Of a DNA stretch of 7,295 bases, positions 1 to 6,605 are shown piece by piece. Under the pieces are notes generated by a model that did not search any database, was not told the DNA's origin, and saw nothing but the letters and a program-made list of their open reading frames with translations. The DNA comes from Enterococcaceae bacterium (GTDB taxonomy: Bacteria; Bacillota; Bacilli; Lactobacillales; Catellicoccaceae), in contig JASLFJ010000094.1 of NCBI GenBank assembly GCA_030150665.1, positions 1-7,295 of the forward strand, written 5' to 3'. Both the position numbers and the translations under genes were made by a program. The first letter of the stretch is position 1, and every line of letters starts with the position of its first letter.

Positions 1-1420
1 TGCTTTAGGACAAAACGTACTTGTTGCCTTTATGACATGGGAAGGATATAACTATGAAGATGCGATTATTATGAGTCGCCGATTGGTTAAAGATGATGTT
101 TATACGTCCATTCATATTGAAGAGTATGAATCAGAAGCGCGTGATACAAAATTAGGTCCTGAAGAAATTACGCGTGAGATTCCTAATGTTGGAGAAGATG
201 CTCTTAAAAATCTAGATGAACGTGGTATTATTCGTATCGGTGCAGAAGTTAAAGATGGAGACTTACTTGTTGGTAAAGTAACGCCTAAAGGTGTTACAGA
301 ACTTTCTGCTGAAGAACGTTTATTACATGCGATTTTTGGTGAAAAAGCACGTGAAGTTCGTGATACATCACTTCGTGTTCCTCACGGTGGAGATGGTATT
401 GTTCATGATGTTAAGATATTTACGCGTGAAGATGGCGATGAATTAGCACCAGGTGTAAATATGTTAGTCCGTGTATATATTGTTCAAAAACGTAAAATCA
501 ATGAAGGAGATAAGATGGCGGGACGTCACGGAAATAAAGGGGTGGTTTCTCGTATTATGCCAGAGGAAGATATGCCTTATTTACCAGATGGCACGCCTGT
601 TGATGTGATGTTAAATCCATTAGGGGTTCCTTCACGGATGAATATTGGACAGGTATTAGAACTTCACTTAGGAATGGCTGCACGTCAGTTAGGCATTCGT
701 ATGGCTACACCAGTTTTTGATGGCGCAACTGAAGAAGATGTTTGGAGTACGGTTGAAGAAGCGGGTATGGCTAAAGATGCTAAAACTATTCTTTATGATG
801 GACGTACAGGAGAACCTTTTGATAATCGAGTCTCTGTCGGTGTGATGTATATGATCAAACTTGCGCATATGGTAGATGATAAATTACATGCTCGTTCTAC
901 TGGACCTTATTCTTTAGTAACACAACAACCACTGGGCGGAAAAGCTCAATTTGGTGGACAAAGATTTGGTGAGATGGAAGTATGGGCTCTTGAGGCATAT
1001 GGAGCAGCTTATACACTTCAAGAAATTTTAACGTATAAATCTGATGATGTCGTTGGACGTGTGAAAACATATGAAGCAATTGTTAAAGGAGAGCCGATTC
1101 CAAAACCAGGTGTTCCAGAGTCATTCCGGGTTTTAGTCAAAGAATTACAGTCATTAGGTTTAGATATGCGCGTTTTAGATCAATATGATGAAGAAATTGA
1201 ACTTACAGATATAGATGATGATGAATCTGATTTATTATCTGTAGATGCAGTTCGTCAATTTGCACAAGATTCTGTTGAAGAAAAAGAACGTGAACATATC
1301 GCTCAGGAAAAAGATATGGTTTCTGAGGAATTATTATCTCAAGAAGAAGATATGTTACAAGCGATGTTACCAGATATTGATTTAAATGAGGCTATGAGTG
1401 AACTAAAAGAAGAAGAATGA
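1..1420 (+). CDS. rpoB: RNA polymerase beta subunit, C-terminal part (5' end outside window)
   Basis: This is the last 472 codons of the beta subunit of DNA-dependent RNA polymerase, which with beta' forms the catalytic core. The frame is open from base 2, and the first residues (ALGQNVLVAFMTWEGYNYED) run straight into the conserved beta sequence, so the in-frame ATG at base 32 is internal and not a start. The YED acidic pair (bases 53-61) matches E. coli E813/D814. The active-site lysines equivalent to E. coli K1065 and K1073 are at 488-490 and 512-514, in KRKINEGDKMAGRHGNKG. The beta'-contacting C-terminal block GGKAQFGGQRFGEMEVWALE begins near 935. The rifampicin-binding region lies upstream of the window. 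After the conserved core the protein ends in a 77-residue tail (1187-1417) with 30 acidic residues. rpoC follows after 32 bases without a terminator, as in the usual rpoBC operon. Identification is certain. Confidence 0.99.
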   Translation, partial: ALGQNVLVAFMTWEGYNYEDAIIMSRRLVKDDVYTSIHIEEYESEARDTKLGPEEITREIPNVGEDALKNLDERGIIRIGAEVKDGDLLVGKVTPKGVTELSAEERLLHAIFGEKAREVRDTSLRVPHGGDGIVHDVKIFTREDGDELAPGVNMLVRVYIVQKRKINEGDKMAGRHGNKGVVSRIMPEEDMPYLPDGTPVDVMLNPLGVPSRMNIGQVLELHLGMAARQLGIRMATPVFDGATEEDVWSTVEEAGMAKDAKTILYDGRTGEPFDNRVSVGVMYMIKLAHMVDDKLHARSTGPYSLVTQQPLGGKAQFGGQRFGEMEVWALEAYGAAYTLQEILTYKSDDVVGRVKTYEAIVKGEPIPKPGVPESFRVLVKELQSLGLDMRVLDQYDEEIELTDIDDDESDLLSVDAVRQFAQDSVEEKEREHIAQEKDMVSEELLSQEEDMLQAMLPDIDLNEAMSELKEEE

Positions 1421-1438
1421 GCAAAAGGGTATAGAAAC

Positions 1439-1444
1439 GGAGGG
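1439..1444 (+). promoter_or_regulatory. Ribosome binding site fixing the rpoC TTG start
   Basis: GGAGGG lies 8 bases before TTG at 1453. No ATG or GTG near it opens the rpoC frame. The protein read from this TTG begins M-I-D-V-N-K-F-E, which matches the N-terminus of Firmicute RpoC, where a TTG start is also known in Bacillus and Enterococcus. The strong Shine-Dalgarno probably offsets the weak start codon. Confidence 0.9.
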
Positions 1445-1452
1445 AATCCCTG

Positions 1453-4400
1453 TTGATCGATGTAAATAAATTTGAAAGTATGCAGATCGGATTAGCTTCA
1501 CCAGAGAAAATTAGAAGTTGGTCGCGTGGGGAAGTTAAAAAGCCAGAAACGATAAATTATCGTACGTTAAAACCAGAACGTGATGGCCTATTTTGTGAAC
1601 GTATTTTTGGACCCAACAAAGATTGGGAATGTGCTTGTGGTAAGTATAAAAGAATTCGTTATAAAGGTGTCGTCTGCGATCGATGTGGTGTTGAAGTTAC
1701 ACGTAGTAAAGTTCGTAGAGAACGTATGGCACATATTGAGCTTGCAGCACCTGTATCTCATATTTGGTATTTTAAAGGTATTCCTAGTCGCATGGGACTT
1801 GTTCTTGATATGAGTCCCCGTGCTTTAGAGGAAGTCATTTACTTTGCTTCTTATGTTGTGACGGATCCTGGTGATACAGTACTTGAAAAAAAACAATTAC
1901 TGAGTGAGCGAGAATATCGTGAAAAAAGAGAGCTCTACGGGCAAGCATTTCAAGCTGGCATGGGAGCTGAAGCTATTAAAAAATTATTAGAAGATGTTGA
2001 TTTAGATAAAGAAGTACAAGAGTTAAAAGAAGAATTAAAAAATGCTCAAGGACAAAAAAGAACACGTGCGATCCGTCGTTTAGATATTTTAGAAGCATTT
2101 CGTAGTTCAGGAAACCATCCAAGTTGGATGGTTATGGATGTCATTCCAGTGATTCCTCCAGATCTTCGTCCAATGGTTCAGTTAGAAGGGGGAAGATTTG
2201 CGACCAGTGATTTAAATGATTTATACCGACGTGTAATTAATCGAAATAATCGTTTAAAACGCCTTCTTGATTTAGGAGCACCAAGTATTATTGTGCAAAA
2301 TGAAAAGCGAATGCTTCAAGAAGCAGTAGATGCATTGATTGACAATGGCCGTCGTGGCCGTCCTGTTACAGGGCCTGGAAATCGTCCGTTGAAATCTTTA
2401 TCACATATGCTTAAAGGAAAACAAGGTCGTTTCCGTCAAAACTTATTAGGAAAACGTGTTGACTATTCTGGTCGTTCTGTAATTGTTGTAGGACCACAGC
2501 TTAAAATGTATCAATGTGGGCTTCCTAAAGAAATGGCTATTGAATTATTCAAACCATTTGTGATGCATGAACTTGTGGCTCGTGGCGAGGCAAGTAATAT
2601 TAAAAGTGCAAAACGTAAAATAGAACATCAAGAAGACGTTGTTTGGGACGTTTTAGAGGATGTTATTAAAGAACATCCTGTGTTATTAAACAGAGCCCCA
2701 ACACTACACCGTTTAGGGATTCAAGCTTTTGAGCCGGTCTTAGTTGAAGGAAGAGCAATTCGTTTACATCCATTAGTTTGTGAAGCGTATAATGCCGATT
2801 TTGATGGAGACCAAATGGCCGTTCATGTTCCATTAAATGACGAAGCACAAGCTGAGGCAAGATTATTAATGCTTGCAGCACAAAATATTTTAAATCCAAA
2901 AGATGGCAAACCAGTAGTAACACCATCTCAGGATATGGTTTTAGGAAATTATTATTTAACAATGGAAGAATCTGGGATTATTGGTGAAGGTTCTATATTC
3001 CGTGATTTAAATGAAGTGATTTTAGCATGGCAAAATGGGTGTGTGCATCTACATACACGAATTGCCCTTCAAACATCTTCATTAAAAGATAAACCATTTA
3101 CGGATTGGCAAAAAGAACGCTTGTTGATTACAACAGTTGGAAAAGCTATTTTCAATGAAATTATGCCATCTGAATTTCCATATTTAAATGAGCCTACGGA
3201 TGTTAATTTAACTGTAAAAACACCCGATAAATATTTTGTAGATCCTGGAACAGATATTAAAGAGCATATTAAAAATCAAGAACTTGTTCCGCCATTTAAA
3301 AAGAAAAATTTAGGAGCAATTATCGCTGAGGTCTTTAAACGATTTAAGATTACAGAAACATCTCGAATGTTAGACCGAATGAAAGATTTAGGTTATCGTC
3401 ACTCGACAATGGCAGGAATTACTGTAGGGATTGCAGATATCGTTGTTCTTCATGAGAAAAAACAAATTATTGAAGAAGCTCATGAACAAGTTGATAAAGT
3501 AACAAAACAATTCCGTCGAGGATTAATCACCGATGATGAGCGATATGAACGTGTAATTAATATTTGGACACAAGCTAAAGATCAAATTCAATTGAAATTG
3601 ATGGAAAGTTTAGATACACGTAACCCAATCTTTATGATGAGTGATTCAGGAGCACGTGGTAATATTTCTAACTTCACACAGCTAGCAGGAATGCGTGGGC
3701 TAATGGCTGCACCAAGTGGGCGTATTATGGAACTTCCTATTGTGTCAAACTTTAGAGAAGGGCTCACTGTTTTAGAGATGTTTATCTCAACACATGGTGC
3801 ACGTAAAGGTATGACGGATACAGCATTAAAAACGGCCGATTCAGGATATTTAACACGTCGTTTAGTAGATGTTGCTCAAGATGTAATTATTCGTGAAGAA
3901 GATTGTGGCACTGATCGCGGTCTTGTGATTTCTTCAATGCGAGAAGGTAATGAAATTATTGAATCATTAGAAGAACGATTGATTGGACGTTATGCCCGTA
4001 AAACAGTTCGTCATCCTGAAACTCAAGAAGTACTTGTATCAGCAAATGAGATGATCACAGAAGATATTGCTCATCAAATTGTAGATGCTGGGATTGAAGA
4101 AGTGGCTATTCGCTCTGTATTTACATGTAATACAAGACATGGGGTCTGCAAACGTTGTTATGGACGTAATCTAGCAACAGGTTCTGAAGTTGAAGTTGGA
4201 GAAGCGGTAGGAACGATTGCAGCTCAATCTATTGGAGAGCCTGGTACTCAGCTTACAATGCGTACTTTCCATACAGGAGGGGTTGCAGGAGATGATATCA
4301 CTCAAGGTTTACCGCGTATTCAAGAGATTTTTGAGGCACGAAATCCAAAAGGTCAAGCTGTAATTACAGAAGTAACAGGTACAGTTACACAAATTTTTGA

Positions 4401-5073
4401 AGATGCAGGAGATCGTGTGCGTGAGATTACCATTGAAGGAGAAACAGACACAAGAACTTATACAGTTCCTTATACAGCAAGATTAAAAGTTGCAGAAGGA
4501 CAGAAAATCTCTAGAGGTGAGGCATTAACGGAAGGATCTATTGATCCAAAACAATTACTTCAAGTATGTGATGTATTAACTGTTGAAAATTATTTACTTA
4601 AAGAGGTACAAAAAGTTTACCGTATGCAAGGGGTAGAAATTGGCGATAAACATATTGAAGTGATGGTTCGTCAGATGTTACGTAAAGTACGTATTATGGA
4701 TCCAGGTGCGACGGATATTTTACCAGGCACTTTAATGGATATTAATGAATTTACTGATCAGAACTTTAAAACACTAGTTCAAGGTGGTATTGCAGCAACA
4801 GCTCGTCCAGTGCTCTTAGGAATTACAAAAGCATCACTTGAAACCAATAGTTTCTTATCTGCTGCTTCATTCCAAGAAACAACACGTGTATTGACTGATG
4901 CAGCAATTCGCGGTAAAAAAGATCCATTACTAGGTCTTAAAGAAAATGTTATTATTGGTAAGATTATTCCTGCAGGAACGGGTATGGCTATGTATCGTAA
5001 TATGGAGCCTAAAGTGAATGTTACAGAAGAAGTTACTGATGAATTAATAGAAGTGGAAGCAGTAGATGAATAA
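1453..5073 (+). CDS. rpoC: DNA-directed RNA polymerase beta' subunit
   Basis: This is complete beta', 1206 residues, the usual length for Firmicutes and without the large insertions of proteobacterial forms. It forms the clamp and carries the catalytic magnesium of RNA polymerase. Visible landmarks in order: the N-terminal zinc-binding domain with Cys60, Cys62, Cys75 and Cys78; the RPVTGPGNRPLKSLSHMLKG region; the catalytic NADFDGDQMA loop with Asp449, Asp451 and Asp453; the bridge helix around residues 767-805 (FISTHGARKG then TADSGYLTRRLVDVAQD); the second zinc site with Cys818, Cys892, Cys899 and Cys902; and the trigger loop beginning Met936-Arg937-Thr938-Phe939-His940. All catalytic and metal residues are intact. 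The C-terminus is a short acidic tail after MEPKVNVTEE. It is co-transcribed with rpoB. A terminator hairpin overlaps its TAA stop and separates it from glnA. Many passages resemble Enterococcus RpoC more than Bacillus RpoC. Identification is certain. Confidence 0.99.
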   Translation: MIDVNKFESMQIGLASPEKIRSWSRGEVKKPETINYRTLKPERDGLFCERIFGPNKDWECACGKYKRIRYKGVVCDRCGVEVTRSKVRRERMAHIELAAPVSHIWYFKGIPSRMGLVLDMSPRALEEVIYFASYVVTDPGDTVLEKKQLLSEREYREKRELYGQAFQAGMGAEAIKKLLEDVDLDKEVQELKEELKNAQGQKRTRAIRRLDILEAFRSSGNHPSWMVMDVIPVIPPDLRPMVQLEGGRFATSDLNDLYRRVINRNNRLKRLLDLGAPSIIVQNEKRMLQEAVDALIDNGRRGRPVTGPGNRPLKSLSHMLKGKQGRFRQNLLGKRVDYSGRSVIVVGPQLKMYQCGLPKEMAIELFKPFVMHELVARGEASNIKSAKRKIEHQEDVVWDVLEDVIKEHPVLLNRAPTLHRLGIQAFEPVLVEGRAIRLHPLVCEAYNADFDGDQMAVHVPLNDEAQAEARLLMLAAQNILNPKDGKPVVTPSQDMVLGNYYLTMEESGIIGEGSIFRDLNEVILAWQNGCVHLHTRIALQTSSLKDKPFTDWQKERLLITTVGKAIFNEIMPSEFPYLNEPTDVNLTVKTPDKYFVDPGTDIKEHIKNQELVPPFKKKNLGAIIAEVFKRFKITETSRMLDRMKDLGYRHSTMAGITVGIADIVVLHEKKQIIEEAHEQVDKVTKQFRRGLITDDERYERVINIWTQAKDQIQLKLMESLDTRNPIFMMSDSGARGNISNFTQLAGMRGLMAAPSGRIMELPIVSNFREGLTVLEMFISTHGARKGMTDTALKTADSGYLTRRLVDVAQDVIIREEDCGTDRGLVISSMREGNEIIESLEERLIGRYARKTVRHPETQEVLVSANEMITEDIAHQIVDAGIEEVAIRSVFTCNTRHGVCKRCYGRNLATGSEVEVGEAVGTIAAQSIGEPGTQLTMRTFHTGGVAGDDITQGLPRIQEIFEARNPKGQAVITEVTGTVTQIFEDAGDRVREITIEGETDTRTYTVPYTARLKVAEGQKISRGEALTEGSIDPKQLLQVCDVLTVENYLLKEVQKVYRMQGVEIGDKHIEVMVRQMLRKVRIMDPGATDILPGTLMDINEFTDQNFKTLVQGGIAATARPVLLGITKASLETNSFLSAASFQETTRVLTDAAIRGKKDPLLGLKENVIIGKIIPAGTGMAMYRNMEPKVNVTEEVTDELIEVEAVDE

Positions 5074-5120
5074 AAATAAAAAGTAGTAAAGAAATTTTCT
5101 TTACTACTTTTTATTTTTTT
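5072..5120 (+). terminator. Intrinsic terminator of the rpoBC operon
   Basis: A perfect 22-bp inverted repeat (arms 5072-5093 and 5097-5118) surrounds a 3-base centre and ends in a T tract at 5114-5120. The left arm includes the last two bases of the rpoC TAA stop. The stem is AT-rich (its only G/C pairs are in the AGTAGTAAAG part), but its length and the following Ts make termination on the + strand very likely. The A tract on the left would give a T tail on the other strand too, but no minus-strand gene approaches it. Confidence 0.93.
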
Positions 5121-5149
5121 ATGAAAAAATATTAAAAATAGTGTTTGAA

Positions 5150-5205
5150 ATGTAATATATATCTTAATTTATGTTAAAATATCAAGTATAATCTATATAT
5201 TACAT
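5150..5205. repeat. 12-bp inverted repeat bracketing the glnA promoter (possible operator)
   Basis: ATGTAATATATA (5150-5161) and TATATATTACAT (5194-5205) are perfect reverse complements, with 32 bases between them that contain both candidate -10 boxes. The outer six bases of each arm, ATGTAA and TTACAT, equal the two half-sites of the GlnR/TnrA consensus (ATGTNA-N7-TNACAT). They are far apart here, however, and neither arm has a good partner half at the standard 7-base gap. Another ATGTNA half-site, ATGTTA, lies at 5171-5176. The repeat is a sequence fact. Operator function is inference, and AT-rich chance similarity is possible. Confidence 0.45.
5164..5192 (+). promoter_or_regulatory. Probable sigma-A promoter of glnA
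   Basis: A perfect TATAAT -10 lies at 5187-5192. The hexamer 17 bases upstream is TTAATT (5164-5169), a weak -35. A second candidate is the extended -10 TGTTAAAAT at 5172-5180, whose -35 position is poor. A promoter is expected here because a strong terminator lies just upstream and the next gene begins at 5253. With the TATAAT box, transcription would start near 5199, giving a leader of roughly 55 bases. Weak -35 boxes often go with regulated promoters. Which -10 is used cannot be decided from the sequence. Confidence 0.6.
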
Positions 5206-5236
5206 AAAGGTATGTTGATCATATGTTTTTTTGATA

Positions 5237-5242
5237 AAGGAG
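5237..5242 (+). promoter_or_regulatory. Ribosome binding site of glnA
   Basis: AAGGAG lies 10 bases before ATG at 5253. It supports this start, which also gives an N-terminus of the length usual for Gram-positive GlnA. Confidence 0.85.
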
Positions 5243-5252
5243 ATTTTTTGAA

Positions 5253-6581
5253 ATGTCAACGATAGATAAAATTAAAGCACAAGCACAGTCAGAAAATGTA
5301 CGTTTTTTACGTCTGATGTTTACTGATATATTAGGTACCATAAAAAATGTCGAAGTACCGATCAGTCAATTAGATAAAGTTTTATCGAATAAAATGATGT
5401 TTGATGGATCTTCTATTGAAGGTTTTGTACGCATTGAAGAAAGTGATATGTATTTATACCCGGATCTATCTACATGGATGATTTTTCCTTGGGAAAGTGA
5501 AAAAGGTAAAGTAGCACGACTTATTTGTGATATTTATAGACCGGATGGGACCCCTTTTGAAGGAGATCCTCGTGGTAATTTAAAACGTATTGTGAAACAA
5601 ATGCAAGAGATGGGATTTACTTCATTTAATTTAGGTCCAGAGCCTGAGTTTTTCTTATTCAAACTTGATGAGCAAGGTGAACCTACTTTACAGCTTAATG
5701 ATAATGGGGGCTATTTTGATTTTGCACCAACAGATCTTGGTGAAAATTGTCGCCGAGATATTGTTTTAGAGTTAGAAAGTTTAGGGTTTGAGGTAGAAGC
5801 TTCTCATCATGAAGTTGCTCCTGGGCAACATGAAATTGATTTTAAATATGCAGATGTTGTGACTGCTTGTGATAATATTCAAACATTTAAGCTTGTTGTA
5901 AAAACCATTGCTAGAAAGCATGGCTTGCATGCTACATTTATGCCAAAACCAATTTATGGAATTAGTGGTTCAGGAATGCATTGTAATATTTCTTTATTTA
6001 AGGGAGAACAAAATGCATTTTACGATCCTGAAGGTGATTTACAATTAAGTCAAGTGGCTTATCAATTTTTAGCAGGACTAATTCACCATGCTAGAGGATA
6101 TACTGCCATTTGTAATCCTACTGTTAATTCTTATAAGCGTCTTGTTCCAGGATTTGAAGCCCCTGTTTATGTTGCTTGGAGTGGACAAAATAGATCTCCT
6201 TTAGTACGTGTTCCGGAATCTAGAGGACTTTCTACGCGTTTAGAATTGCGCTCTGTAGATCCGTCTGCTAATCCATATTTAGCTTTAGCTACATTATTGG
6301 CTGCGGGATTAGATGGTATTCAAAAAGAAATGGAGCCTCCTGCAGCTGTTGATTGTAATATTTATGTGATGTCTGAACAAGAACGTTTAGAGCGTGGTAT
6401 TGATCAGCTTCCTTCTACTTTATATAATGCGCTTAAAGCATTAAAGCAAGATAAATTAGTTCAAGAATCATTAGGTGAACACTTATATCATAATTTTTTA
6501 GAAGCAAAACAGTTAGAATGGAATGCTTTTAGAGAGCAAGTATCAGAGTGGGAACGTAAACAGTATTTGACATTATATTAA
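5253..6581 (+). CDS. glnA: Glutamine synthetase, type I-alpha
   Basis: This complete 442-residue glutamine synthetase makes glutamine from glutamate, ammonia and ATP in the cytoplasm as a dodecamer, and is the main route of ammonia assimilation. The N-terminal beta-grasp domain (about 14-97) holds MFDGSSIEGF (49-58). Arg60, in FVRIEESDM, corresponds to Arg62 of the Bacillus enzyme, which takes part in glutamine feedback inhibition. The catalytic domain shows metal-binding Glu130 and Glu132 in GPEPEFF, Glu187 and Glu194 in HHEVAPGQHE, His243 in GSGMHCN, the flap Glu302 in VPGFEAP, and RLELRSVDPSANPYLA near the end. Length and sequence fit the I-alpha subtype, which lacks the adenylylation control of I-beta enzymes, so regulation by feedback inhibition and by GlnR/TnrA-type repressors is expected from the family. 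It has its own promoter after the rpoC terminator. No glnR precedes it. The next gene starts 24 bases later, with no terminator between. Confidence 0.98.
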   Translation: MSTIDKIKAQAQSENVRFLRLMFTDILGTIKNVEVPISQLDKVLSNKMMFDGSSIEGFVRIEESDMYLYPDLSTWMIFPWESEKGKVARLICDIYRPDGTPFEGDPRGNLKRIVKQMQEMGFTSFNLGPEPEFFLFKLDEQGEPTLQLNDNGGYFDFAPTDLGENCRRDIVLELESLGFEVEASHHEVAPGQHEIDFKYADVVTACDNIQTFKLVVKTIARKHGLHATFMPKPIYGISGSGMHCNISLFKGEQNAFYDPEGDLQLSQVAYQFLAGLIHHARGYTAICNPTVNSYKRLVPGFEAPVYVAWSGQNRSPLVRVPESRGLSTRLELRSVDPSANPYLALATLLAAGLDGIQKEMEPPAAVDCNIYVMSEQERLERGIDQLPSTLYNALKALKQDKLVQESLGEHLYHNFLEAKQLEWNAFREQVSEWERKQYLTLY

Positions 6582-6591
6582 AAAATAAATT

Positions 6592-6595
6592 AGGA
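6592..6595 (+). promoter_or_regulatory. Ribosome binding site of the signal-peptidase-like gene
   Basis: AGGA lies 10 bases before ATG at 6606, in the 24-base gap after glnA. It is weaker than the other sites in the window. An earlier ATG at 6595 meets a stop after three more codons, so 6606 is the best start. Confidence 0.65.
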
Positions 6596-6605
6596 TGATT
6601 AGTTT

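Noticed and set aside
32..34. ATG at 32 as the start of a separate gene
   Set aside because: The same frame is open to base 2, and the upstream residues continue the conserved RpoB sequence, so this is an internal methionine.
897..1079. Minus-strand open frame of 60 codons inside rpoB
   Set aside because: It lies opposite highly conserved rpoB codons, has no convincing ribosome site, and its translation resembles no known protein. It is a shadow frame.
1580..1813. Plus-strand 77-codon open frame within rpoC
   Set aside because: It is an out-of-frame reading of the zinc-binding region of rpoC. The true frame is conserved throughout.
2666..2962. Minus-strand 98-codon open frame opposite the rpoC active-site region
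   Set aside because: It is a mirror of strongly constrained coding sequence that includes NADFDGDQ. There is no sign of independent coding.
5145..5150. TTGAAA as a -35 box for glnA
   Set aside because: It is 24 bases from TAAAAT (5175) and farther from TATAAT (5187), outside the workable spacing. TTTATG, at the correct distance, is a poor -10.
5212..5265. Short open frame before and overlapping the glnA start, possible leader peptide
   Set aside because: AAAGG is only one base from its ATG, too close to work as a ribosome site. The 17-codon product has no run of a regulatory amino acid, and there is no attenuator hairpin after it.
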